DNA of 22,692 bases from an uncultured Lachnospiraceae bacterium (GCA_947564305.1 CANOBT010000091.1:1-22692); one strand, 5' to 3'. Positions 1 to 7,584 are shown, counted from the stretch's first letter. The notes: generated by a model from the sequence alone, not told the origin. A program made the numbers and translations.

Positions 1-1
1 T

Positions 2-312
2 GAAAATGCCATATCTATGACCAAGATTTTGGGATATACGAACAAGGAAATCGCGAGCCTGTATCTATTGTCTACTACCATTATCGTGGTTATAGCGGAT
101 GCTGCCAGTGTATTTTTAGGCGGAATCGTCATGGAGCAGGCTTGGAAGGCAATCCTGTTTGACTACAGCGGATGGTTTGCGTTTGTGATTCAACCAATCG
201 GATACGTGAAAATGTTTTTGTTTGTCTTGATGGGATATCTGCTGGTTATGGTATTTGACTTCAAGAGGATTAAAAAATTCCGATGGAGGAAGCGCTCAAG
301 AATGTGGAGTGA
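2..312 (+). pseudogene. FtsX-family ABC transporter permease, C-terminal fragment, frameshifted near its end
   Basis: This is the 3' end of a gene that begins before the window. The frame from base 2 reads ENAISMTKILGYTNKEIASL and continues through two hydrophobic spans (about 57-125 and 190-257) to VMVFDFKRIKK, which I recognise as the last membrane segments of an FtsX/MacB-like permease of an ABC exporter. Such proteins usually end with a conserved tail like IPxxEALKNVE. Here that tail (IPMEEALKNVE, then TGA at 310-312) is present but in the -1 frame relative to the main frame. One A is missing from the run at 272-277 (six As; seven would restore the frame). Read literally, the main frame runs on with an unrelated tail to TAA at 488-490. 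It could be a real disruption, an assembly error in a homopolymer, or a site of slippage. The family call is good; whether the protein is functional is unknown. Confidence 0.72.
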
Positions 313-570
313 TAGCAGTCTCGCACTATCCACAGGTCAATGGCGGCAGAACTGCTTTGCGCGAAACTATTCATTTTCTAAAATGGTGGTATGCAATGTT
401 TTTGTAGCTTACAGTATAATAAGATTGGCTTCGATAACGGCATTTTTGATTTTTGCAAGAATATGTGTATCCTCCGGAAAGATTCTATAATTGAATTGTA
501 TACCATTGCGAGTTATCATATCATATATTCTAGAAGCAGATAATTACAATAGATGAATTGTTGAAATCGG

Positions 571-590
571 GATTTTGGATTTTCAAAATC
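571..590 (+). repeat. Small AT-rich hairpin
   Basis: A 7-bp perfect inverted repeat (GATTTTG at 571-577, CAAAATC at 584-590) with a 6-nt loop. It has no U-tract, so it is at most a weak terminator for the upstream permease. Confidence 0.35.
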
Positions 591-710
591 AGGGTGAAAA
601 TATTGTTGTCGAATGGTGTCGATTATGGTAATATTAACTTAGTGGCGATAATTGTGTACGGGTAATGATATCTTTTAACAGATATTTTATGATGAGAAGT
701 ATTGTTATCT

Positions 711-784
711 TTTTTATTCCGGTCAGACAGCGAGTCGGGGACAGCTTGTTTGCCTTTGGCTTGATGACAGCACCGGAATAAAAA
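711..784 (+). repeat. 13-bp perfect inverted repeat around a 48-nt loop
   Basis: The arms TTTTTATTCCGGT (711-723) and ACCGGAATAAAAA (772-784) are exact reverse complements. The enclosed 48 nt is more GC-rich than its surroundings. Together with the hairpin at 841-863 this looks like a structured RNA or the footprint of a small element; no known family is recognised. Confidence 0.5.
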
Positions 785-840
785 GGTAAATGGAATTGGT
801 TCCTGTATCTGATAAAACGTGTGAAAGAAAATCATCAGAG

Positions 841-884
841 AGAGACTGTAAGAAATAGTCTCTGGAACCTTGAAAATTGAATAA
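841..884 (+). other. Hairpin followed by an rRNA-spacer-like motif
   Basis: A 7-bp stem (AGAGACT at 841-847, AGTCTCT at 857-863) with a 9-nt loop is followed at once by ACCTTGAAAATTGAATAA (867-884). That resembles the ACCTTGAAAACTG-type motif found in 16S-23S spacers and leaders of clostridia. No rRNA sequence is nearby. The similarity is from memory and may be chance. Confidence 0.25.
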
Positions 885-954
885 GAGCTTAAGTTATTAG
901 AGTTCGAATTATTTATGTTTATAAGTTTTTGTTTTTTATACATTTGGACAGGAA

Positions 955-1104
955 GTGAAGAATAATGTATATCAAGAGAGTTTTTGGAGAATACTATACC
1001 TTGCCGGACGAAGTACGCAGTACGAAGGACATTCATTTAATGTAGAATGCATTTCGGATTACTTCATAGAGCGTAAAATGTACGGTTTGTCCGAAGGACA
1101 TTAG
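955..1104 (+). CDS. Doubtful small or vestigial reading frame (49 codons)
   Basis: Starting from GTG at 955, the frame reads MKNNVYQESFWRILYLAGR and ends SEGH at TAG 1102-1104. The frame is open back to 925. Its residue mix (aromatics, Cys, His, charged residues) looks more protein-like than that of neighbouring AT-rich frames. However, the nearest Shine-Dalgarno-like bases (AGGA at 950-953) are too close to the GTG, and no ATG lies in frame upstream. It may be the broken end of a lost gene. An 11-bp direct repeat, CGAAGGACATT, occurs twice here (1023-1033 and 1092-1102). No family is recognised. Confidence 0.2.
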   Translation: MKNNVYQESFWRILYLAGRSTQYEGHSFNVECISDYFIERKMYGLSEGH

Positions 1105-1172
1105 ATAAGAAACGTCAGAATAGATAAACAAATTAGACATGATAAGATTGGATGAGAAATATAGAGATTAAA

Positions 1173-1217
1173 ATGAAAAATATTTCAAAAAAATAATGGA
1201 TTTGAAATATTTTTCAT
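1173..1217 (+). repeat. 17-bp perfect inverted repeat (AT-rich hairpin)
   Basis: ATGAAAAATATTTCAAA (1173-1189) pairs exactly with TTTGAAATATTTTTCAT (1201-1217) across an 11-nt loop. There is no U-tract beyond the stem, so an ordinary intrinsic terminator is not indicated. It could be a processing site, a MITE-like remnant or a protein-binding palindrome. Confidence 0.6.
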
Positions 1218-1294
1218 ATGAAATGTAGTGGGTTTCACTTAAGATATAGTTCCATTCAATGTACAAATTGAGGTAAAGGGTTTATAATATGTGT

Positions 1295-1316
1295 AATAAA
1301 AAATGCATTTTTTATT
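1295..1316. repeat. 22-nt perfect palindrome (A/T tracts around TGCA)
   Basis: The sequence is AATAAAAAA, then TGCA, then TTTTTTATT, fully self-complementary with no spacer. A TATAAT-like hexamer lies just upstream at 1283-1288. It could be an operator or a bidirectional terminator-like element (A-tract then T-tract, but no GC stem). No function is assigned. Confidence 0.5.
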
Positions 1317-1379
1317 GGGGATAATTTAGAAATTGGTTTGTTTTATCAATCTGTAAAATTATTCATATTATAGAGTAAA

Positions 1380-1408
1380 TTGATTGTGAAATGGATTGGA
1401 AGTATTTT
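1380..1408 (+). promoter_or_regulatory. Candidate sigma-A promoter for the 58-codon gene
   Basis: TTGATT (1380-1385) and TATTTT (1403-1408) are separated by 17 nt. In such AT-rich DNA the match could be accidental. If real, it would give a leader of about 100 nt before the start at 1516. Confidence 0.25.
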
Positions 1409-1515
1409 GTTTGTTGTAGTGGTATTTTTGTCATCAGATGATGGAGTAGAAAAGCTGTAGGTTTGATTTTTTAGTTATTTCCTTTTGGAAATTTAGAAAG
1501 GTAGGGGAATGCATA

Positions 1516-1692
1516 ATGATTGAGAACACAGGAATAGAAAAGAATAAGATGAATCATGAGACAATCATTGATTCGTGCATGCCCAGGGAACCGGAGGTCT
1601 TGCCGAATCATCCGATATGGGCGATCAGATACATGCAGGAGGAGAAGTTCCAGAGAGAACTTGAGAAAATTTACAAAGATGTGGAATTTTAG
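1516..1692 (+). CDS. Small acidic hypothetical protein (58 aa) with its own terminator
   Basis: ATG at 1516 follows a purine-rich ribosome site (AAAGGTAGGGGA, about 1497-1508), and the frame runs to TAG at 1690-1692. The product starts MIENTGIEKNKMNHETIIDS and ends QRELEKIYKDVEF. It is charged, with no signal peptide or membrane segment. The middle has a Pro-rich segment (MPREPEVLPNHPIW) and the last third is probably helical. A strong intrinsic terminator starts directly at the stop codon, so this is a free-standing single-gene unit and not the start of the downstream cassette. I do not recognise a family. The combination of ribosome site, protein-like composition and terminator makes it likely to be real; its role is unknown. 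Confidence 0.6.
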   Translation: MIENTGIEKNKMNHETIIDSCMPREPEVLPNHPIWAIRYMQEEKFQRELEKIYKDVEF

Positions 1693-1747
1693 AAAGGACT
1701 TTTGATAGCGTGGTAGAAGCTTCGTTTATCAGAAGTCCTTTTTTTAT
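1693..1747 (+). terminator. Rho-independent terminator after the 58-aa gene
   Basis: The stem AAAGGACTT (1693-1701) with AAGTCCTTT (1733-1741) extends inward through TTGATA/TATCAG to about 15 bp including one GU pair, and is followed by a run of Ts (1739-1745). Confidence 0.8.
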
Positions 1748-1760
1748 TCATTTTTAACAG

Positions 1761-1791
1761 ACAGAAAAAACGGGTAGTGGCGGTTTTCTGT
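1761..1791 (+). repeat. 8-bp inverted repeat upstream of the giant gene
   Basis: ACAGAAAA (1761-1768) and TTTTCTGT (1784-1791) form an exact inverted repeat with a 15-nt spacer, 48 bp before the start codon at 1839. A TATGAT hexamer overlaps its right end (1791-1796). It could be an operator for the 1839-6669 cassette. No well-spaced -35 box is seen. Confidence 0.3.
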
Positions 1792-1838
1792 ATGATAAGT
1801 ATTTATCTGCCAGATTAATTGTGAAGGAGAGACTTAAG

Positions 1839-4800
1839 ATGAGGAATGTTCCAAAAGGGGAAGCAGGATGTGGAAAGCGGAAAAAAACAAACGAAATTGG
1901 GGATATTTACAATTTGACATTTGTGAGAAATAACAGCCATGCCCAACAGATGGGATTTCATGGTGATGAGACCGTTTTTTTTATGTTGGATTACTATAAC
2001 TTTTTAAAGGTAAGAAAATTAGCAGACGACATGGACGGATATCAGGCATTGTCGGGGATAGACCGTAATGATTATGCAGCGGCCGCTAAAAAAGTAATGG
2101 GAATCTATACCCTGTTGCCGGAGAATAGTACTTCGAAAGAACTGTGTCCTTTTTCGGTGGGGAGATACGAGGAAGGACAGACTTCTGATAAGCCATTTCT
2201 GGGAATTATCCAGATATACATTATAGATTTGGAGTGGAAAGTAAATTCGGAAGAAAGGGTGGTCCGTCTATCGGAAGTCCGAAATAAAATATTGGATTAC
2301 AGGAAACGGATTGATAAAGAATTACAAAAAACTTTGAAAGAAAAAGCAGATTATCAGATTTTTCAGACGGTTACTTCTGATGATTTCTGCGTTGCAGTCA
2401 GAACCGGTAAAATCCAGACCATTTATGAAGCGGCTGCCAGTTTGATGAAGGTTGAGAATGGGAATGGGAAACGTCTATTTTTTACCTATACAAATGTAGG
2501 AGTGGAATGCCTGTATGGTTATAACAGTGAAAATAATGAATCCTCGCTTCCGGTGTTAAATATCAATTCGGATATCTTGAAAGAAAATGAAAAAGTACAG
2601 TTTGCCGTACGCTTTAGAATGGAGACGAAACTATTAGATGAAATAAAAAAACTCATACAAAATCCTTCTGAGAATTCCCATTTAGAAGAGGTAAACGGGT
2701 TGTTTGGGCGCTATGATCTTGTTGTCCAGATCAATATGGAAGAGTTTACGAAGATTTATAAAAATCTGTGTAAAAATAAGGCGGGATATACGGCCGATGA
2801 TACAGAAGATATGAGCCAGTGTTCAAAACTTGTAAAAACCGTTGTAGATGAGATGAAATCCGGAACCATAAAGACCGTAAATATCCGTGTTCTTATGAAT
2901 GTAGATGAGATTCAGATTGATGGATCAAAGGGAATAAAACCATGGTTCGATGCGCATATGTTTGAATTAATCAAACAGCGTTCTGAAAAGGTGATGAAGT
3001 TATACCGGGATTTCAGTGAGAGATACAAGGTGAAATTCCTGCTCTCCAGATTCCGCTATGAGGATCTGGAGAGTATGCTTGGAAGAATCATGGGATCCTA
3101 TGAGAATCTTGCGTATGAGTTAGATACACACATCAACTGGTATGTTTTCAGCCAGTCTCTGGAAAATTTGTTCCAGAATATGAACCGCTTCATGGAAGAT
3201 ATGGAAGATGTGGAAGGCGATAAACAGGATGAACGTGTGCTTAATAAATTCATGAATGAATTACAGATGTTTATTAATGCTTTTGAGGCATACATTAAAT
3301 TGCTCCAGGGTGTAAACCAGCATACCATCCAGGCGCCGCAATATGATATTGTGGCTCCGGTAGACGGCCAGAAATTTATAATTGCATACAGTGAATATAT
3401 AAACAGTATCCATAAAACGTATTGTGAGTTTGCATGGAATGAAATGGATTCTAAGGATGTAAATAAGGAAGAACGTAGAAGTGCAAAAGCCATCATTTAT
3501 CCCGAGGCTACGAAAAAGAACGTGGAAACAGTTACCGTGCTTCAGTATAACCGCAAAACCAAAATGGAACGTGTTGAAAGGGAACCTGCTTCTATTTTAT
3601 TGTGTAAAATCCCGATGTTTGAATATTTTGAAAGAGTTTATGACCTGATTCCGCTGATTGAACATGAGATTTGTCATCAGATGCTTGTACTGAACCGGAC
3701 AGAGCGTAATGATTTTCTGATTCAGACCATTCTGCAGGAGGTCTCAATGAAAATATGTTATTATATGCAGGTGGAATCAAGTCAGGGAAAATATGGCGTG
3801 ACACGCAGCGCACTTTCAGAGTTGTTTGAACAATGTATGTTGGAGGCCTTAAGAAAAGGATATAGAGAGAAACACCCAAATTGGGGGAACTATGTATCCA
3901 CGTATGTACCGGAGAGTGTACGGGAATATCTGGCAGATTATTTTCAAAAAGGTTCTGAACAGGAGCGTTTTGGGAGAAAAGCTCTTTCAGGAAACCAGAT
4001 TGTAAGTAAATTTTATGAAGTTATTGTGGAAATATGCGGGAATTGTGATGAATGTATGGAACTATTGGAAAAAATACAGCGCTTTGTGGACGAGGAAGAA
4101 AATATAAATTCATCGCAATGCAGTGCCTTAGCCGCTGATAAGGCAGAAGGTAAAGAAGATACTCAGGAGAAGCAGGATATTACGAAACAGGTATATACAT
4201 TGTATGAGAGGCTCCTTTCGGAGATGGATAAGAAGATGTCTTGGGCCGAAAAGGAGCAGGGGTGGAAGTATGTGTTGGAGGATGTGAAGTACGATACGGA
4301 ACTGGATGCTGCATTAATGTATTGTTATAAAAGTCTGAAGAGAAAGTGGAACAAGAATGCGGCGAACAGGCAAAAGCTGAAAAGATATTTCGAACAGATC
4401 AGATCTCTGCAGGAGATTTATATAGAAACTGTGAATTATTGCGCAGGCAGAAGAGCGGAAACAACAAAACTGGAAAAAATGTTGGAAACTTTTGCTGAAT
4501 CAGTGAAAGATGAATTTTACAAGGAATTTCTGGAAGGGAAGAAGAACTGTATTTACAGCCCTGATAAAGTTCAACAGGTTAATTATTGGGAACTGCAATG
4601 TCCGGAGCATGCAAAACAGAATTATCTAAATGCCTGCAGAAAAATTGCCTTTCGCAATCTGGAAGGGGTAATTGAACGTACGACAACGCGTTACAGGGAG
4701 ACTTGTGCCGATGTGATTATGTGCCGTTGGCTGGGATTTGGCGGCCTGGGTTATCTTAGGATGGTGATCACGGCATGGACCCGGATGGAAGGGTATGAAG

Positions 4801-5483
4801 AAGAGATGATATCCGGAAATCTGCTTAGAGAAAGGCTCATTATTGTGTTGGCTGTACTTCTTGAGAACAGTAATGAAAAAGGAAAAGAACAGCTAGGCAA
4901 TGGTATCAGTATTGTAGATGCCAGCCGGTTGGTTGACGAGGTGTCCGAATATGCAGAAGCGGAAATCCAATATGCCTGGAACAAAGTTCTGGGTTCTGTG
5001 GAGGCACAAGAAGAATCAGAGAAGACGGCAGAGAGAAGAGTCAGAGTGAATCAATTTTTTGATAAATACATGGAGAGTATTCAGCGGGCCAAGGAAGCAG
5101 TTTCCCGTGGAGAGGCAATCAGGTGGGAAGGGGGATTGTGGGATCGGGTGTGCCGAGAAAATACTTCTATGTTTCAGGATGATCCTTTCCTTCGGACGCA
5201 GGTACAGTATGAGATTAATTTATACCGCCGCGTTTTCTGGATTCTGGACGCATTGTCAAGAATCCAGTCTAACAGAAAAATAAAAATAGAGACATACATT
5301 TTGGAGCATATGTCCCGGATTTATGAAAATTCTATAAGAGGTACGGAACTTCATCCTGTGGTGGAGAAGGTGGTGGAGTTTTATAATAATCCAAAATCAG
5401 AATCTACAACATGTCATGAAAAAATGAAGGACATGCTGCTTTTTGTACAGGATTACTATTATTATAGCCGTTTTAAGAGATAA
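1839..5483 (+). CDS. Giant uncharacterised protein (1214 aa) with HEICH zinc-metallopeptidase-like motif
   Basis: I do not recognise a named family. The start is placed at ATG 1839 because AAGGAG (1824-1829) lies 9 nt upstream; an in-frame GTG at 1821 would lack a ribosome site. It has no signal peptide or membrane segments, so it is probably cytoplasmic. Residues about 118-220 and 250-310 look like two related alpha/beta units (IIQIYIIDLEW with SDDFCVAVRT, and VQFAVRFRM with FGRYDLVVQI), resembling ferredoxin-like or ACT-like folds. The motif HEICH (609-613) matches HExxH. Possible third-ligand sites of the ExxxD type are EYLAD (696-700) and ETCAD (954-958). An acidic Glu/Ser/Gln-rich linker lies at about 750-785, and the rest is mostly helical. 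The FRG gene follows after 118 bp on the same strand with no terminator between, so they are probably one operon. A peptidase or zinc-site role is inference from the motifs. Confidence 0.8.
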   Translation: MRNVPKGEAGCGKRKKTNEIGDIYNLTFVRNNSHAQQMGFHGDETVFFMLDYYNFLKVRKLADDMDGYQALSGIDRNDYAAAAKKVMGIYTLLPENSTSKELCPFSVGRYEEGQTSDKPFLGIIQIYIIDLEWKVNSEERVVRLSEVRNKILDYRKRIDKELQKTLKEKADYQIFQTVTSDDFCVAVRTGKIQTIYEAAASLMKVENGNGKRLFFTYTNVGVECLYGYNSENNESSLPVLNINSDILKENEKVQFAVRFRMETKLLDEIKKLIQNPSENSHLEEVNGLFGRYDLVVQINMEEFTKIYKNLCKNKAGYTADDTEDMSQCSKLVKTVVDEMKSGTIKTVNIRVLMNVDEIQIDGSKGIKPWFDAHMFELIKQRSEKVMKLYRDFSERYKVKFLLSRFRYEDLESMLGRIMGSYENLAYELDTHINWYVFSQSLENLFQNMNRFMEDMEDVEGDKQDERVLNKFMNELQMFINAFEAYIKLLQGVNQHTIQAPQYDIVAPVDGQKFIIAYSEYINSIHKTYCEFAWNEMDSKDVNKEERRSAKAIIYPEATKKNVETVTVLQYNRKTKMERVEREPASILLCKIPMFEYFERVYDLIPLIEHEICHQMLVLNRTERNDFLIQTILQEVSMKICYYMQVESSQGKYGVTRSALSELFEQCMLEALRKGYREKHPNWGNYVSTYVPESVREYLADYFQKGSEQERFGRKALSGNQIVSKFYEVIVEICGNCDECMELLEKIQRFVDEEENINSSQCSALAADKAEGKEDTQEKQDITKQVYTLYERLLSEMDKKMSWAEKEQGWKYVLEDVKYDTELDAALMYCYKSLKRKWNKNAANRQKLKRYFEQIRSLQEIYIETVNYCAGRRAETTKLEKMLETFAESVKDEFYKEFLEGKKNCIYSPDKVQQVNYWELQCPEHAKQNYLNACRKIAFRNLEGVIERTTTRYRETCADVIMCRWLGFGGLGYLRMVITAWTRMEGYEEEMISGNLLRERLIIVLAVLLENSNEKGKEQLGNGISIVDASRLVDEVSEYAEAEIQYAWNKVLGSVEAQEESEKTAERRVRVNQFFDKYMESIQRAKEAVSRGEAIRWEGGLWDRVCRENTSMFQDDPFLRTQVQYEINLYRRVFWILDALSRIQSNRKIKIETYILEHMSRIYENSIRGTELHPVVEKVVEFYNNPKSESTTCHEKMKDMLLFVQDYYYYSRFKR

Positions 5484-5601
5484 CCCCATGCTGTGTATGA
5501 AATACAGATATCGGAAGGAATTATTGGGAATCTACTGTGCAGATAACTGACAGGCAGCACATTTTATGAGTATTATTGATTGAAAATAACAGGAGGGAAA
5601 A

Positions 5602-6669
5602 ATGAGTACTTGGTATGCGAAAAGCCTTCAAGAATATATTGAGATGATAGAAATGATATCCGATAAGCACAGGGACGCAGATAGGAAGTATCCACTCTGG
5701 TTCCGTGGACATGAACGGACAGACTATTGCCTGGAACCGGGGATTTACAGGAATATCTCTAACGGAAAAGAAAAAAATGAGTTCAATACGGAAAAAACAT
5801 ATGGGACATTATGGCTGAAAGAGGAGTATAGGTATCAGCATTTTGTGGCGAGAAATTATGATAAGGTTTCTTCAATGCCGGAATCTTTAATCGAATGGCA
5901 AGAGGTCATGCAGCATTATTTTTCAAAAACAAGACTGATGGACTGGAGTGAATCTGCAATTGTGGCGCTCAGTTTTGCGTTGGAGGCGTATATTGACCCG
6001 ACAGAGGACCATGAGGTGGTTTATAAAAGAAGGAACAATTCTCCTGTTGTATGGGTGCTGAATCCTATAAAGCTGAATCGGAAAGTGTATGGCTGCTTTC
6101 GGAAGAAGAGACTGGTGGAAAGGGCTATGAAACAGATTGACCCGGCCGTAATGAACGAGATTGCCAAAGAAATTTCAAGTAATGACAGATGGTACTTTGC
6201 CTTAGTGGATGAGGTAAATGGAGGCGTGAATGGACTTGTCAGCCTTTCGGGTCTGGATTCATTGCGCCGGTCTTACGGAGCTGAGCTAAAGAATGCAGTA
6301 GAGGATAGAAATTTCAATCCGTTTTTTTATCTGCTGCTGCGTTATTATTCGGATGGCTTGGGAATTGAGGCGGAAGAACTTCCGCCATTGGCCATTATAC
6401 ACCCCCATCATAGTTCCAGGATACATGAGCAAAAAGGAGCATTTACTGTATTTCCGTATTATATGGGAAAGAAGCCGGATGAGAAAAACACAAGTGCCAG
6501 CCCATATGCTATGGAATATATGTCGCTATGCAGGGATTGTTTGGAAAAGATTGTACTGACGAATGTATATGACACGGCAGAACAGTTAAAGGAGATTGGT
6601 GTAAGGCGGTCGCATTTGTATCCTGAGATGGAGACGGTTACAAAGGATTTTGAGACGATAAAATATTGA
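5602..6669 (+). CDS. FRG-domain protein (355 aa)
   Basis: The start at ATG 5602 has AGGAGG at 5591-5596, 5 nt upstream. The FRG fold covers most of the protein. The N-terminal motif is LWFRGHE with F34-R35-G36; TRLMDWSESAIVALSFA (110-126) matches the family's usual TRLLDWT...AL.FA core; the C-terminal part IIHPHHSSRIHEQKGAFTVF (265-284) carries the conserved Arg, Gln and Phe (R273, Q277, F281). FRG proteins are widespread, often beside restriction or other defence genes, but their chemistry is poorly defined. No signal peptide or membrane segment is present. It lies in the probable operon with the 1214-aa HEICH protein, and an XRE regulator gene with its own promoter follows. The pairing suggests a two-protein module, possibly toxin/effector-like; that is inference. 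Confidence 0.88.
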   Translation: MSTWYAKSLQEYIEMIEMISDKHRDADRKYPLWFRGHERTDYCLEPGIYRNISNGKEKNEFNTEKTYGTLWLKEEYRYQHFVARNYDKVSSMPESLIEWQEVMQHYFSKTRLMDWSESAIVALSFALEAYIDPTEDHEVVYKRRNNSPVVWVLNPIKLNRKVYGCFRKKRLVERAMKQIDPAVMNEIAKEISSNDRWYFALVDEVNGGVNGLVSLSGLDSLRRSYGAELKNAVEDRNFNPFFYLLLRYYSDGLGIEAEELPPLAIIHPHHSSRIHEQKGAFTVFPYYMGKKPDEKNTSASPYAMEYMSLCRDCLEKIVLTNVYDTAEQLKEIGVRRSHLYPEMETVTKDFETIKY

Positions 6670-6728
6670 AATATATTACAAAAAATAGATTTTTGCAAAA
6701 TGACAGGTGAATAAAAATGTATACCTAG

Positions 6729-6755
6729 TTCAAATGAAGTTTAATTCAAATAAAG
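6729..6755 (+). repeat. Two direct repeats upstream of the XRE promoter
   Basis: TTCAAATGAAG (6729-6739) and TTCAAATAAAG (6745-6755) are one-mismatch direct repeats offset by 16 bp. They lie 14 bp upstream of the -35 box. The position suits an operator for the XRE protein or another regulator; this is inference. Confidence 0.3.
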
Positions 6756-6768
6756 GACTTAAGAAAAC

Positions 6769-6798
6769 TTGACACATGAATGATATTTCAAGTATAAT
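6769..6798 (+). promoter_or_regulatory. Sigma-A promoter of the XRE regulator gene
   Basis: A perfect -35 TTGACA (6769-6774) and a perfect -10 TATAAT (6793-6798) are separated by 18 nt. The start point would be near 6805, which gives a leader of about 60-95 nt. Confidence 0.85.
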
Positions 6799-6867
6799 AT
6801 AATTATAATTGATGTGGCGAAAAAAACTGGCAGAGGAGGTCAGGTAATTACATATCTTGGATGAATT

Positions 6868-7584
6868 ATGACTTACAGGAAGAAGGTGTCAGGTAAAATG
6901 AGTGATAACTATATGGGCGGGATTACGCGTAATATCCGTAATATCTGTAAAATGAAGGGGATATCAATTACGCAGATGGAGGAAGACTTGGGATTCAGCG
7001 CTGGTCTGATCAGCCGATGGAGTAACGCAAAGACCAGTCCTTCATTTGATAAAATAGTGGCGATTATGGAGTATCTTGGCATTACCTATGATGAATTAAT
7101 GTGGGGGACGATGCCGGAGAGTTCAAAAAAATTTACAGAGACTCACCCTGATAGAAAGATGCTTGCTATGTTAGACAATCCGAAAGAATTTTCAGAGGTC
7201 CATACTGATGGGAGGATGCTTAACAGGATTGAAAAGGCGAGTATGAACGGTATTTTGTCCTGGATGGATGTTCGGGGCGAGGAACCGTTTGATGTTTCGA
7301 TAGAAGATATGTTTTTGCATTGGCAGAAATACCATGTACATCGGGTGTATTATGCGTCCTACGATATCGGATGGTTTCTGTATGCTGTGCAGTATAATGA
7401 AGACATTGCGGCAGTGGATGTCGGAGTTTATATTCTGGGAGGCATCGGAATGCCATTGGAACTGATTGATGACAGTGGAGATGCGGTAAGGCTGCTTCGA
7501 TATATTGATGAAAATCTGTATGATAAAATAGCAGGAAAACGGACAGAAAGAATGAAAGTACGGTTTATGAGAGAAGCTGTTTAA
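6868..7584 (+). CDS. XRE-family (Cro/CI-type HTH) transcriptional regulator with unknown C-terminal domain
   Basis: Residues about 19-75 form a lambda-repressor-like helix-turn-helix (ITRNIRNICKMKGISITQME, then LGFSAGLISRWSNAKTSPSF and IVAIMEYLGITYDEL). A short duplicated segment follows: FTETHPDRKML and FSEVHTDGRML, about 20 residues apart. The C-terminal part (about 120-238) is an unrecognised domain. The start is uncertain. GGAGGT at 6835-6840 is 27 nt from ATG 6868; an alternative in-frame ATG at 6898 has AGGAAGAAGG (6877-6886) 11 nt upstream and would give 228 aa. A 10-codon leader frame (6861-6896) stops one base before 6898. The gene follows the FRG gene on the same strand but has its own promoter, so it may control the cassette, itself or both. 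Confidence 0.85.
   Translation: MTYRKKVSGKMSDNYMGGITRNIRNICKMKGISITQMEEDLGFSAGLISRWSNAKTSPSFDKIVAIMEYLGITYDELMWGTMPESSKKFTETHPDRKMLAMLDNPKEFSEVHTDGRMLNRIEKASMNGILSWMDVRGEEPFDVSIEDMFLHWQKYHVHRVYYASYDIGWFLYAVQYNEDIAAVDVGVYILGGIGMPLELIDDSGDAVRLLRYIDENLYDKIAGKRTERMKVRFMREAV

Larger units (their letters stand above)
313..1515. other. AT-rich gene-poor intergenic region with hairpins and palindromes
   Basis: About 1.2 kb without a convincing gene. The only long open frame is on the minus strand at 623-1036; its composition is unlike a protein (Ser, Asn and His rich) and it has no clear ribosome site, so I reject it. What the stretch does hold is a set of inverted repeats (571-590, 711-784, 841-863, 1173-1217, 1295-1316) and a short doubtful plus-strand frame (955-1104). 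Lying between a frameshifted transporter and an accessory cassette, it may be a decayed or recombined island boundary; that is inference. Confidence 0.6.

Noticed and set aside
623..1036. 137-codon minus-strand open frame
   Set aside because: Composition is rich in Ser, Asn, His and Lys as expected from AT-rich noncoding DNA, there is no clear ribosome site, and it overlaps the hairpin block.
6679..6695. CAAAAAAT/ATTTTTG hairpin after the FRG gene as a terminator
   Set aside because: The stem is A/T-only and short, so it is too weak to call; read-through toward the XRE gene remains possible.
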